Source of the DNA: Candidatus Poribacteria bacterium
GTDB taxonomy: Bacteria; Poribacteria; WGA-4E; WGA-3G
Length of the DNA stretch: 64,000 nt
Direction of reading: 5' to 3'
Assembly (NCBI GenBank): GCA_028818705.1
Contig: JAPPNJ010000200.1
Location: 1 to 64,000 of the forward strand
Shown piece after piece: positions 50,668 to 59,469 of the stretch; position 1 is the stretch's first letter; each line of letters begins with the position of its first letter. The notes under the pieces were generated by a model. It was not told the origin of the DNA. It was given only the letters and a program-made list of their open reading frames with translations, and ran no database searches. The position numbers and the translations under genes were made by a program.

Positions 50668-51636
50668 GTGGAAAACGCTTGCAATAACAGTGATTCCTCA
50701 ATCGCGACAATATACAACTTAGACGACATCACCGGATTCGAGAAAGACACTGTAGTTACCTTCGGCGTGTTCGATGGAATCCATATTGGACACCAAGCGG
50801 TTATCAAAACGCTTTTGCAGCGTGCTGCGCAAGATAAATTAATAAGTGTGCTGGTCGGATTCTACCCACATCCACTGGCATTTCTGTCCCCAGAACGATC
50901 TCCACCTATCTTGACCCCTCTTTCCAAGCGCGTGGAAATTCTTCACCAATTCGGCATTGATAAAATTGTCATTCTCAACTTTGACGCGCAGATTGCGGCA
51001 ATGTCCCCTGAATCCTTTGTCGAGAAGGTTCTCTTGGAGAAATGTCGAGCCAAACACGTCGTCGTTGGCTATGCCTGTCAATTCGGGAAAAATCGCGCTG
51101 GCAATGCGCAGCGATTAGCAGAAATCAGCGAGGATTATCCGTTTGATGTCACAATCGTCCCACCAACAGAGATAAACGGTGCGCCTGTGCATAGTACTCG
51201 CATCCGCCAAGCACTTGCGCGGGGAGACCTCCGTTGGAGTTCACAATTATTGGGGCGTCCTTACTCGTTGGTTGGAGAGGTTGTCCACGGTGATGGCAGA
51301 GGCAAACACATCGGCTTCCCGACTGCGAATATAGACACACAGAACCAAATCTGTCCGCCTAATGGTGTATACGCAATCCGCGCAAAACTGGAAGGTAAGT
51401 GGTTAGATGGTGTCCTAAATATCGGCACACGTCCCACATTCAACGAGTTGAATTTTCAAGTAGAAAGTTACTTTTTCGATTTCAACGAAACCATCTATGG
51501 TAAATCGGTAGAAATCTTTTTTGTAGAAAAAATTAGGAGCGAACGGAAGTTCCCGAACCTTCAATCCCTTGTTCAACAAATACAACGCGACGTCATGGCT
51601 GCAGCGGAGATTCTCGCCGAGTCTGCACATCCGTAA
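50668..51636 (+). CDS. ribF: Bifunctional riboflavin kinase / FAD synthetase
   Basis: The 322-residue protein makes FMN and then FAD. The N-terminal adenylyltransferase domain has TFGVFDGIHIGHQAVIKTL and later PVHSTRIRQAL. The C-terminal kinase domain has GRPYSLVGEVVHGDGRGKHI followed by GFPTANI. I chose the GTG at 50668 because TAAGGA lies eight bases before it and nrnA ends at 50663; an in-frame TTG at 50596 lies inside nrnA. It precedes rpsO, the usual order. Confidence 0.94.
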   Translation: MENACNNSDSSIATIYNLDDITGFEKDTVVTFGVFDGIHIGHQAVIKTLLQRAAQDKLISVLVGFYPHPLAFLSPERSPPILTPLSKRVEILHQFGIDKIVILNFDAQIAAMSPESFVEKVLLEKCRAKHVVVGYACQFGKNRAGNAQRLAEISEDYPFDVTIVPPTEINGAPVHSTRIRQALARGDLRWSSQLLGRPYSLVGEVVHGDGRGKHIGFPTANIDTQNQICPPNGVYAIRAKLEGKWLDGVLNIGTRPTFNELNFQVESYFFDFNETIYGKSVEIFFVEKIRSERKFPNLQSLVQQIQRDVMAAAEILAESAHP

Positions 51637-51671
51637 GAGGCATGAAAACTATCCAATCACAAGAGTTTAAT

Positions 51672-51700
51672 TTGAATTTCAGGTTGATTTGTGATATTAT
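51672..51700 (+). promoter_or_regulatory. Promoter for rpsO
   Basis: TTGAAT (51672-51677), a 17-bp spacer and TATTAT (51695-51700) lie about 200 bp before the rpsO start, giving a long leader. Confidence 0.65.
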
Positions 51701-51761
51701 ATATGTACATGATATTAAACCCAGACAAGAATCGGAGTAATCGTCTGAAGCAACTTAGTGT

Positions 51762-51820
51762 TCATCTCATATAGCGTGGGCAAAGCATTTTTGTTTCATA
51801 TTGTGCGTTTTATGAGATGA
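51762..51820 (+). promoter_or_regulatory. Structured rpsO leader (inverted repeat)
   Basis: TCATCTCATA (51762-51771) and TATGAGATGA (51811-51820) are perfect 10-bp complements around a 39-nt loop, inside the rpsO leader. S15 often controls its own mRNA through a structured leader, so this may be the S15-binding element. No match to a named S15 RNA class was made. Confidence 0.4.
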
Positions 51821-51898
51821 TTTCTGACAAGACAAAATTCACAAATTTCTAAAATTTGTTGTATAAATCAGTTGTTCAACCAAAAGGAGGTGACGCAA

Positions 51899-52189
51899 TT
51901 GGCAATTAGTGCAGCAGAGAAGCAAGAACTCATGCAACAGCATCAGTTACACCAACAGGATACAGGCTCTCCAGAAGCTCAAGTGGCAATTTTAACTGCT
52001 CGCATTCGACAGTTGACTGAACATTTTCGGACACACCGGAAGGATTACCATTCCCGCCACGGACTTTATCGTCTTGTTGGCAAGCAGCGCCGTTTGTTAA
52101 GGTATTTGCACAAAAAGGACGTTACACGCTATTACCGTTTGATTGATGAACTTGGAATTCGTGACACTATCGGAACAAGGAGAAATTAG
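51899..52189 (+). CDS. rpsO: 30S ribosomal protein S15
   Basis: The 96-residue protein has the S15 hallmark QDTGSPEAQVAILTARIRQL, then HFRTHRKDYHSRHGLYRLVG and a C-terminal RRLLRYLHKKDVTRYYRLI. It binds 16S rRNA early in 30S assembly. The start is a TTG at 51899-51901, set by a perfect AAGGAGG (51883-51889) nine bases before it; the frame is open to 51872, but that part carries the ribosome site. A rare start codon on a ribosomal protein gene may help autoregulation. Confidence 0.95.
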   Translation: MAISAAEKQELMQQHQLHQQDTGSPEAQVAILTARIRQLTEHFRTHRKDYHSRHGLYRLVGKQRRLLRYLHKKDVTRYYRLIDELGIRDTIGTRRN

Positions 52190-52301
52190 ATTTCGCGCTG
52201 GTGCCAAGCGGTTACGAAATACGTTTTATATTGCGGCAGATGGTGTTCAAGTCACATCAGAGCCGTACATTATAACACTTAAAGATTGTAGCCAATATTG
52301 A
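52161..52301 (+). CDS. Possible small ORF overlapping the end of rpsO
   Basis: A GTG at 52161 opens a 46-residue frame that overlaps the last 29 bases of rpsO and ends at a TGA at 52299-52301. The product (VTLSEQGEIRFRAGAKRLRN, then TFYIAADGVQVTSEP) looks protein-like and basic. No ribosome site or known family was found, so it could be a real small protein, a fragment or chance. Confidence 0.2.
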   Translation: MTLSEQGEIRFRAGAKRLRNTFYIAADGVQVTSEPYIITLKDCSQY

Positions 52302-52326
52302 CAATGCCTTTCTTTGAGCATAGATT
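52298..52326 (+). promoter_or_regulatory. Promoter candidate for pnp
   Basis: A perfect TTGACA (52298-52303), a 17-bp spacer and TAGATT (52321-52326) lie about 78 bp before the pnp start codon. Confidence 0.6.
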
Positions 52327-52403
52327 TCTCTCTAACCGTTTTTTTATTTTTTTATACTTGGTGACACGACGAAATAATTGGAAATACAGGAGAAGTATAT
52401 AGA

Positions 52404-54731
52404 ATGAAAGTTGAAATGCAACTTGGGAGCGAGAAGTTATCGATTGAAACTGGAAAAGTTGCGAAACAAGCAGACGGGGCAGTTTGGGTCCAATACGGTG
52501 GAACGGTTGTCTTAGTCACAGTAGTAGCAGATGATAGTGATCATGACTTGGATTTCTTTCCGTTAACAGTAGATTACCGCGAGAGAGCCTACGCTACAGG
52601 ACGTATTCCGACAGTTTATGGTAGACGCGAGCCACGTCCTGGAACATCAGAACAACTTATTGCTCGTTTAATTGACCATTGTATCCGACCTCTTTTCCCG
52701 AAGGACTTCAAGGCAGAGGTACAAGTTTTATGTAACGTATTTTCATCGGACGGCATTCACCCGGCGGATGTTCCTGCACTTATCGGTACGTCCGCTGCTT
52801 TGTCGATTTCCGACATCCCCTTTAACGGTCCAGTTGCCGCAGTTACGGTGGGCAAACTCGAAAACGAATTGATAATCAATCCGACTTATGAGGAATTACA
52901 CGCCTCTGACATGGAAATGTTCGTAAGCGGCAAGGCGGATGCTGTTATGTCTGTTGAAGGCGGTGGCAGTGAAATTCCTGAAGATGAAGTTATTGATACA
53001 ATTGTCACCGCTCACGCAGAAATAAAAGAAATTATCAAACTTCAAGAAGGATTGGCAGCAGTACGTAGTAACGCAAAACGCGCCTACGCTTCTAAAAGTA
53101 TCGAATCAGACCTCAGTCATCGGGTTCGGAATCTCGCCACATCACGGATTCGAGAATCCATCGGAATGGCAGATAAGAAGTTGCGCGAAGATTATCTCGA
53201 GCAGGTTCAAGAAGAAGTTCTATCAGAAATTCTTGAAGACACACCTGAGGAAATCGATCCGAATGCAGCAAAAGATACGATTTCTATTCTAAGTGAAATC
53301 GAAAAAGAAGAGATGCGTGAAGCCATTTTGACTCAAGGCAAACGCGTTGATGGACGAGGCGTAACGGATATTCGTTCTATCTCCGGAGAAGTGGCATTGC
53401 TGCCCCACACCCATGGCTCAGCACTCTTTAGCAGAGGACAAACACAGGCACTCAGTGTAACGACGCTCGGCACATCAGGCGATGAAGATGTGCAACGCGG
53501 ACTCGATGGTGAAGCAAGGCATTCCTTCTTCTTACACTACAACTTCCCTCCATTTAGTACTGGCGAAGTTAAGCGAATGATGGGTCCCGGTCGCCGGGAA
53601 ATCGGCCACGGTGCCTTGGCGCAAAAGGCACTTGAACCTGTTATTCCGGAAAAAGAAGACTTCCACTATACAATCCGAGTCGTATCAGAAATCTTGGAAT
53701 CCAACGCATCATCGTCAATGGCGACCGTCTGCGGAGCAACATTAGCACTCTTGGATGCTGGTGTCCCGCTAAAAAGACCTGTTGCTGGAATTGGCGTGGG
53801 TCTCATCAAGGAAGGCGAACAGGAAGCTATACTTACAGATATGCTCGGCACCGAAGATTTTCTGGGTGATATGGACTTTAAGGTCGCAGGAACCAGCGAA
53901 GGGGTTACTGCTGTACAGATGGACATCAAGATTGAAGGCGTTAGCCCAGAGTTGATGCGCCGTGCGATCCATCAAGCCAAAGAGGCACGCCTTGCAGTCA
54001 TTGAACAGATGAATGCTGTTATAGCAGAACCTCGTGCGGAACTTTCCCCTTATGCCCCTCGAATCCATTCTCTCCAGATTGCACAGCAGAAAATCAAAGA
54101 CCTCATCGGACCAAGAGGTAAAACCGTGCAAGGCATCCAAGAAGAAACCAACACAACCATCAACATTGAAGACGATGGAACGGTTGAAATCGCGGCAACA
54201 AGTGCTGAGGATGTCAAAGCTGCTGAGGAGAAAGTTCTTGCGATCACGGCAATGCCTGAAATTGGGAAAGAGTACACCGGAAAGGTAGTGCGTACTGCGC
54301 CCTTCGGTGCGTTCGTGGAGATCCTACCTGGAAAGGATGGGCTTGTCCATATTTCGCAAATGGGAGATGGCTACGTCCGCCGCGCTGAGGATGTGATGCA
54401 GGTTGGCGACGAAGTCACTGTCCGTATCCTCACCATAGACGAACAAGATCGGGTAGATTTGACGCTCGTGGCTGCAGGTGGAGTTCCCGTTGAAGAATTG
54501 AATATTGAATCCAACAGTGAGAACGATTTCCCATCCGATCGGAATGGACCGAGAGACTTCCGTGATACCGGACGCTCCGGATACCGTGATAACCGAGATT
54601 CACGCGATAATCGAGAGAGGCGTGGGAACGATTCACGCGAACGCCGCAACAATCGTTATGAACAGCGCGATAATTCACGCGACTTCCGTTCGCGTCGCTC
54701 GCCGCGTATCCCCAAAGGACGTCCTCGATAG
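52404..54731 (+). CDS. pnp: Polyribonucleotide nucleotidyltransferase (PNPase)
   Basis: The 775-residue enzyme degrades RNA 3' to 5' with phosphate and can add tails. It has two RNase PH domains separated by a helical domain. The first carries RERAYATGRIPTVYGRREPR. The second carries TQALSVTTLGTSGDEDVQRG and DMLGTEDFLGDMDFKVAGT, with the catalytic aspartates. KH (IKDLIGPRGKTVQGIQEET) and S1 (GKVVRTAPFGAFVEILPG) domains follow. The C-terminal 60 residues are an unusual Arg/Asp/Asn-rich tail (units like RDNRDSRDNRERR), possibly for RNA or partner binding. AGGAGA lies before the ATG. A strong terminator follows. Confidence 0.97.
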   Translation: MKVEMQLGSEKLSIETGKVAKQADGAVWVQYGGTVVLVTVVADDSDHDLDFFPLTVDYRERAYATGRIPTVYGRREPRPGTSEQLIARLIDHCIRPLFPKDFKAEVQVLCNVFSSDGIHPADVPALIGTSAALSISDIPFNGPVAAVTVGKLENELIINPTYEELHASDMEMFVSGKADAVMSVEGGGSEIPEDEVIDTIVTAHAEIKEIIKLQEGLAAVRSNAKRAYASKSIESDLSHRVRNLATSRIRESIGMADKKLREDYLEQVQEEVLSEILEDTPEEIDPNAAKDTISILSEIEKEEMREAILTQGKRVDGRGVTDIRSISGEVALLPHTHGSALFSRGQTQALSVTTLGTSGDEDVQRGLDGEARHSFFLHYNFPPFSTGEVKRMMGPGRREIGHGALAQKALEPVIPEKEDFHYTIRVVSEILESNASSSMATVCGATLALLDAGVPLKRPVAGIGVGLIKEGEQEAILTDMLGTEDFLGDMDFKVAGTSEGVTAVQMDIKIEGVSPELMRRAIHQAKEARLAVIEQMNAVIAEPRAELSPYAPRIHSLQIAQQKIKDLIGPRGKTVQGIQEETNTTINIEDDGTVEIAATSAEDVKAAEEKVLAITAMPEIGKEYTGKVVRTAPFGAFVEILPGKDGLVHISQMGDGYVRRAEDVMQVGDEVTVRILTIDEQDRVDLTLVAAGGVPVEELNIESNSENDFPSDRNGPRDFRDTGRSGYRDNRDSRDNRERRGNDSRERRNNRYEQRDNSRDFRSRRSPRIPKGRPR

Positions 54732-54781
54732 TCGAAAACGGTCCACGTTGCAACTTGTAACCAATAACTCTCTGAGACATG

Positions 54782-54818
54782 AAATAGGGTGAAGGATAAA
54801 TTCCTTCGCCCTATTTTT
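54782..54818 (+). terminator. Intrinsic terminator after pnp
   Basis: AAATAGGGTGAAGGA and TCCTTCGCCCTATTT pair over 15 bp (one G-T pair) around a 5-nt loop, and the 3' arm runs into TTTTT. It ends the rimP-to-pnp transcription unit. Confidence 0.92.
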
Positions 54819-54909
54819 ATACAACCGTCGCGAATTAGGAGCGATCAATTTATCGCGGCTAATCCTTTCTTGCAGAAAACAAACACCCCTGACGCGATGA
54901 TTAAAAACT

Positions 54910-54938
54910 TTGCATATCATTTATTTTTTTGCTATAAT
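54910..54938 (+). promoter_or_regulatory. Promoter for the lipoprotein cluster
   Basis: TTGCAT (54910-54915), a 17-bp spacer and TATAAT (54933-54938) lie 92 bp before the small membrane protein start. Confidence 0.7.
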
Positions 54939-55029
54939 TTGCATACACGATTTTAATCACATCTCTTACAGCAATTACACGGCGATCTGTACTGAAAAAT
55001 ATACGTTACCACAACAAGAGGTGGCACAA

Positions 55030-55290
55030 ATGAAAGCAAGACGTAATACTGCCAAATACACGCTCAATAAAGCAGATCTGCTTGACCAGAGGTGGGTAAC
55101 CTACTTTTTAGCCATTGTTCTCATTCTGCTTGTCCTTGTCTTTGTTGTTTTACTATCGCCTACCTATAAACGATACATTGTCGATACCGCTAAATCTGTG
55201 TTTTATGGTGGGAAACAGAAAGCACCTCGTCCAAAGGCTGCACCGGTGAACTTCCAAAATCCTGCGCTGCTAAAGGGTTTGATATTCTGA
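55030..55290 (+). CDS. Small single-pass membrane protein, unknown function
   Basis: The 86-residue protein has a basic N-terminus (MKARRNTAKYTLNKAD), one strong membrane helix (about residues 25-45, FLAIVLILLVLVFVVLLS) and a basic, Pro/Ala-rich tail. The ATG at 55030 has AGAGGTGG before it; the frame is open upstream to 54910, but that part covers the promoter. No family recognised. It is first in a likely operon with an LptE-like lipoprotein and a DUF6599-like lipoprotein, which suggests an envelope role. Confidence 0.65.
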   Translation: MKARRNTAKYTLNKADLLDQRWVTYFLAIVLILLVLVFVVLLSPTYKRYIVDTAKSVFYGGKQKAPRPKAAPVNFQNPALLKGLIF

Positions 55291-55385
55291 ACCCAACACT
55301 CAAGCACAAAATAGGGATAAAGCACGAAAACCGTCCTTACAATACGAGTCGGATTGCGTTTTCTGACCAAATTTGGGAGAAAAAA

Positions 55386-55904
55386 ATGTATAGGACTCTA
55401 TTCACCTCAACACTACTGGTATGGTTGCACCTATTGATTTCTGGGTGTGGCTACTATTCTAAATCAGAATACTTGGAGCATATCAAGACCATCCGGATTA
55501 CGCCAATCGAAATCTTAGATGCCGATTTTGCTTACGATACCGCCTCCCAGCGCCCGTATGACGAAGTAATTCATGAGAAACTCACCCAACGCTTCAATAG
55601 GAAATGGCGAGACGGAAATGATGCCGAGTTTACAATGCGAATACAGGATTACAATATAAAGGAACACGGTTTTGGTCCGCAAGGTGAAATCGAAATGTTG
55701 CGTATGACTCTACAGATTGAGTACGAGTTCTTAGATCGAGTTCGCAACAATATGATCGCTCAAACTGATAACCATATCCAGGTTCACGATTTCTATATCG
55801 TTCCAAACCGAGCAGAACCGAGGGAAACCCCCGAACAAGCCAAGGCTCTTATTGTAGAAGAGTTGATAGAGGATCTTTACAATAACCTTGCTGAACAGTG
55901 GTAA
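55386..55904 (+). CDS. lptE: LptE-like LPS-assembly lipoprotein
   Basis: The 172-residue protein has a lipoprotein signal peptide with lipobox LISGC, then CGYYSKSEYLEHIKTIRITP, which resembles the LptE start. A strand-helix fold follows, with TLQIEYEFLDRVRNNMIAQT near the middle and a C-terminal LIVEELIEDLYNNL helix, as in LptE. LptE plugs the LptD outer-membrane channel. The LptD gene is not in the window. The ATG at 55386 follows GGGAGAAAAAA. The next gene starts within or just after its end. Confidence 0.75.
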   Translation: MYRTLFTSTLLVWLHLLISGCGYYSKSEYLEHIKTIRITPIEILDADFAYDTASQRPYDEVIHEKLTQRFNRKWRDGNDAEFTMRIQDYNIKEHGFGPQGEIEMLRMTLQIEYEFLDRVRNNMIAQTDNHIQVHDFYIVPNRAEPRETPEQAKALIVEELIEDLYNNLAEQW

Positions 55905-55933
55905 ACAGGACGCAACACGGGAGTCGAGCGCGA

Positions 55934-56980
55934 ATGAAATGCCAGGTAATACTCACCTTTCATAGAAGCCGTTGTTTTTCACTTGGTATGTTTCTCTTTT
56001 TTAGTTTGATTCTGATTTCGTGTAGTAAAGAAGAAGGAAACTGGACAGCTGTTCATCAAAAAAGCGAATACATCTATGGGGTCTGGCATAGCACTACATC
56101 AAAGAAAGCACAACAGGTAGTATTTACAGTCGGAGAAAACATCAAGAAATCTTCAACATTGTTAGAACCGTCTGCAGCGACAGGAAACATTGTCCAAACA
56201 ACTGTTTCACCAGAAGATCTTTTACCGAGTGACACAGAATTAGCGGGTTGGGTTCAGTCGCGTGCTCCGTCAACTTACGAAGGTAAAACCCTCTATCGTG
56301 ATAGAGCCTCGTCACCGGACCTGTTCTATGCATACGGCTTTGAACGTCAGGCAGAGGTGGAATACGAAACGCCCCAATTCGGTTCAAAACCACTGATTCT
56401 ACTTGAAATCTTCGATATGGGTACACCAGAAAACGCCTTCGGTATTTATAATTTCCACACCTATCCACAGATGAAATTTGAATGGATTGGAAGTAAAGCA
56501 ATGCTTTCAGGCAACTACCTCCGGTTTTCAAAAGGGAAGTACTTCATTCAAATTGAGAGTTACGAATTGGCGACCGGCATTCGTGAAGGCATGGTCACAC
56601 TCGCTAAAATTATCGCTGCGGGGATTAAAGACTCCGCCTCGGAACCACAAATACTTGCGCTACTACCGAGTAGCAACAAGATAAGTGGAACCGTTAAACT
56701 ATTCCCTTCAAATTGGGTGCTGAGTCAAATCTACAGTACACTGCCTATTGCTATACCCGAATTGACTGATACAGCACTCGGCATCTCAGCACGTTACCGG
56801 GAAAACACACAATCCACAAACTGGATGGATGCCCAGATCGTTTTCATCATCCGTTTTGCCGATACTTCCACTGCGGAATCTGCTTATACACTTTACCGAG
56901 ATTCCGTAGCGAAAGAAACGGGGACTTTTGAAGCCGCAACACGTGGAGCTATCCTTATTAACGAAGGTTCTGCTCCCTAA
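55934..56980 (+). CDS. DUF6599-like lipoprotein
   Basis: The 348-residue protein has a signal peptide ending in lipobox LILISC (cysteine about residue 30). The mature part includes LAGWVQSRAPSTYEGKTLYR, FYAYGFERQAEVEY, and IFDMGTPENAFGIYNFHTYP, which match the family often annotated DUF6599, with unknown function. I chose ATG 55934, which has GGGAG upstream; a GTG at 55898 overlaps the lptE gene and is less likely. It lies in the envelope cluster behind the LptE-like gene. Confidence 0.7.
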   Translation: MKCQVILTFHRSRCFSLGMFLFFSLILISCSKEEGNWTAVHQKSEYIYGVWHSTTSKKAQQVVFTVGENIKKSSTLLEPSAATGNIVQTTVSPEDLLPSDTELAGWVQSRAPSTYEGKTLYRDRASSPDLFYAYGFERQAEVEYETPQFGSKPLILLEIFDMGTPENAFGIYNFHTYPQMKFEWIGSKAMLSGNYLRFSKGKYFIQIESYELATGIREGMVTLAKIIAAGIKDSASEPQILALLPSSNKISGTVKLFPSNWVLSQIYSTLPIAIPELTDTALGISARYRENTQSTNWMDAQIVFIIRFADTSTAESAYTLYRDSVAKETGTFEAATRGAILINEGSAP

Positions 56981-57003
56981 CAGTGTAAAAAAGGAGCTTG
57001 TGT

Positions 57004-57756
57004 ATGCGAGGCGATTTTGAAGCTTATCTCAACGATTCATTTCGTGATGAAAATGGCAAACTCAACTTAGCAGCGTTGTTGACATTAGAAGATGAAGCCG
57101 ACATGGATGTTGCTGTTATCATGCCGAATACCCAACCGCTTCCACAAAACGATGAACTTGCTGATGCAATCGGTGGCGATCCGCGCGCCCTTGGGTGTGC
57201 ACTCGTGCATCCAACGGAACCCGACCCGGTTGAACAGGTTAAGATGGCTGCCGAAAAGTGGGGAATGCGCGGCATTAAACTGATGCCAGCCGTTCACAAC
57301 TACAATGTGGATGACTCCATGGTCCGTCCGGTCGTTGAAGCTGCACGTGATTATGGACTTATCGTCTCGATCCACTCTGGACCTAATAACTGCCATCCGA
57401 ATCGAATCGGTACAGTCGCGAGTTGGATACCGGAAACGCCGGTTATTATGGATCACATGGGCTTCCCGGATGATTTAGATGCCGGTATCTCTGCAGCAAA
57501 AGCCAACAAGAATATTTCGCTTGGGACAACAATATTGCGTTTTCACCGCCGTTGGGGAACAGATCCAGACGCGGTTGTTCCAACGGAGGTAAAAAAAGCG
57601 GTTGACGAACTCGGACCTGAGCAGATCGTTTTCGGTTCTAACTTGCCCGAATACCGACCGATTCAGGTTATTAACGCCATCAAGCGATTAGAACTTGGGG
57701 ACGATGCAGAAGCACTCATCTTCGGGGATAATCTTGCCCGTATCTATGGGCTTTAA
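57004..57756 (+). CDS. Amidohydrolase-family TIM-barrel protein lacking key metal ligands
   Basis: The 250-residue protein fits the amidohydrolase-2 family. Strand and loop motifs include DVAVIMPNTQPLP, GMRGIKLMPAVHNYNVDD, IVSIHSGPNNCHPN and PVIMDHMGFPDD, and a last strand IVFGSNLPEY. The N-terminal HxH metal motif is absent because the protein begins after that strand. The final Asp of the usual FGSD motif is Asn. The ATG at 57004 with AAGGAG seven bases before it is well supported, so the short form looks real. It may have lost hydrolytic activity or use another mechanism. It lies between the lipoprotein genes and gcvT. Confidence 0.75.
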   Translation: MRGDFEAYLNDSFRDENGKLNLAALLTLEDEADMDVAVIMPNTQPLPQNDELADAIGGDPRALGCALVHPTEPDPVEQVKMAAEKWGMRGIKLMPAVHNYNVDDSMVRPVVEAARDYGLIVSIHSGPNNCHPNRIGTVASWIPETPVIMDHMGFPDDLDAGISAAKANKNISLGTTILRFHRRWGTDPDAVVPTEVKKAVDELGPEQIVFGSNLPEYRPIQVINAIKRLELGDDAEALIFGDNLARIYGL

Positions 57757-57846
57757 ATTTGGATCCGGGAACCTCTCACGTACCTACCTATACTCCCTCA
57801 TGGCATCTGAGTGATTTGTTATGGTATCGTAAGAGCATCTAAAGAC

Positions 57847-58932
57847 ATGAAACGAACGCCCCTTTATCAGGTTCACAAAAGGCTCAATGCCAAATTCACC
57901 GAATTCGGTGGTTGGGAAATGCCGCTCCAATACAGTAGCATTGTCAAGGAACACCTCGCTGTTCGCAGCACCATAGGTTTATTTGACTTGTCACACATGG
58001 GAGAAATCGATGTTCGTGGACAGGGCGCGAATGAATTGGTGCAAAAACTTAGCACAAATGATGTGGGTCGGTTAACTGATGGTCGTGTGCTATATACACT
58101 CTTGTGTAATGAAACGGGCGGAATAGTTGATGACATTCTAATTTATAGATATACTGATAATCATTACATGCTGGTCGTCAACGCTGCCAATATTGAGAAA
58201 GATCTAGCGTGGGTACAAACCCATAATGATCGCGGTACAGAAGTGAAAAATGAGAGTGAAGGCAAAACTCTCATCGCACTACAGGGTCCAAAGTCGATTG
58301 AGATTCTGGAACCGTTGGTTTCCGATCAATCACTCTCTGAAATCGTATATTTTCGGTTCGCCCTCGGCAAAGTCGCAGGTGTTCCCACTATCATCTCACG
58401 AACAGGTTATACCGGTGAAGTTGGATTTGAACTATATATCTCCGCAAAAAATGCGGAACGCTTATGGAACACCCTCTATCCAGTGGTGATAGCAGCTGAT
58501 GGAGAACCGATAGGGCTTGGTGCACGGGACACGCTACGGCTCGAAGCCGGCCTCCGCCTCTACGGCATGGATATGGACGATAACACGAATCCATTTGAAA
58601 CTGGACTTGGCAGATTTGTCAAATCCAAGAATCGGCAATTTATCGGCAAGAACGCCCTTCTTTCTGAGAAAAAGAAGGGCATTGTGAGGCAAATGGTAGG
58701 CTTTCAGATGCTTGATCGGGCTGTGGCACGTGCCGGTTACGCTGTCTATCAAGTAGATAAACACATAGGTAAAGTGACCAGTGGTGCCCCTTCGCCGATT
58801 CTTAAATGCAGTATCGGTTTCGCCTCTATAACGTCGCAAGCGATACTCGATGAAAAAATCGATGTAGAAATCCGTGGTAAGCTGCATCCAGCGAAAATTG
58901 TAAAAGTGCCTTTTATTTCCACAGGAACTTAA
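57847..58932 (+). CDS. gcvT: Glycine cleavage system T protein (aminomethyltransferase)
   Basis: The 361-residue protein takes the aminomethyl group from GcvH and forms methylene-tetrahydrofolate and ammonia. Features are GGWEMPLQYSSIVKEHLAVR at the start, DLSHMGEIDVRG, RTGYTGEVGFELYI, LGARDTLRLEAGLRLYGMDM and the C-terminal barrel with IGFASITSQA. The ATG at 57847 is preferred over the in-frame start at 57811, since it fits the family start (MKRTPLYQVHKRL). It begins the order gcvT-gcvH-gcvP. I saw no glycine riboswitch in the 90-bp upstream spacer. Confidence 0.95.
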   Translation: MKRTPLYQVHKRLNAKFTEFGGWEMPLQYSSIVKEHLAVRSTIGLFDLSHMGEIDVRGQGANELVQKLSTNDVGRLTDGRVLYTLLCNETGGIVDDILIYRYTDNHYMLVVNAANIEKDLAWVQTHNDRGTEVKNESEGKTLIALQGPKSIEILEPLVSDQSLSEIVYFRFALGKVAGVPTIISRTGYTGEVGFELYISAKNAERLWNTLYPVVIAADGEPIGLGARDTLRLEAGLRLYGMDMDDNTNPFETGLGRFVKSKNRQFIGKNALLSEKKKGIVRQMVGFQMLDRAVARAGYAVYQVDKHIGKVTSGAPSPILKCSIGFASITSQAILDEKIDVEIRGKLHPAKIVKVPFISTGT

Positions 58933-58964
58933 TTGTTTTCATACACATAATACAGAGATTACAA

Positions 58965-59351
58965 ATGATCCCAGAAAATTTAAAATATATGGAAAGCCAC
59001 GAATGGGCAAGACAGGAAGACGACATCGCCACTATCGGTATTAGTGACTACGCGCAATCGGAAATTCAAGATATCGTTTATGTTGAATTGCCGGAGATTG
59101 GCACTGAACTCACACAGAAAACAGAGTTCGGGGTCATTGAGTCTGTTAAAGCGGCGTTTGACCTCTACGCACCTGTCAGTGGTGAAGTTGTTGCTGTCAA
59201 CGACTCACTCCTTGATGCGCCGGAACAAGTTAATGAGTCTCCATATAACGACGGGTGGATGCTCAAGATTAGAATGACTGACTCAGCAGAGCTTGATATA
59301 CTTCTCGATGCCGATAGGTATCAAGCACATATTGAGGCAGAGCATGCCTAA
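58965..59351 (+). CDS. gcvH: Glycine cleavage system H protein
   Basis: The 128-residue lipoyl carrier has ESHEWARQEDDIATIGISDY, the family start, and the lipoylated lysine in VIESVKAAFDLYAPVSGEVV. It shuttles the aminomethyl group between GcvP, GcvT and the L protein. It lies 32 bp after gcvT and 118 bp before gcvP. A 7-bp hairpin (GCAAGCC / GGCTTGC, 59417-59439) in the second spacer has no T-run and is not a clear terminator. Confidence 0.96.
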   Translation: MIPENLKYMESHEWARQEDDIATIGISDYAQSEIQDIVYVELPEIGTELTQKTEFGVIESVKAAFDLYAPVSGEVVAVNDSLLDAPEQVNESPYNDGWMLKIRMTDSAELDILLDADRYQAHIEAEHA

Positions 59352-59469
59352 TTTTTTAATTATGCGCCAAGCGTGAAATTATTCCATCTGTTTAGAGCAG
59401 TTTTCGCTTAAGACTCGCAAGCCGCCGTTGTTGGCTTGCTTATGACATTTTTCTAAAGGAAAAATCATA

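Noticed and set aside
57757..57846. Glycine riboswitch before gcvT
   Set aside because: The spacer is only 90 bp and lacks the conserved glycine-aptamer segments.
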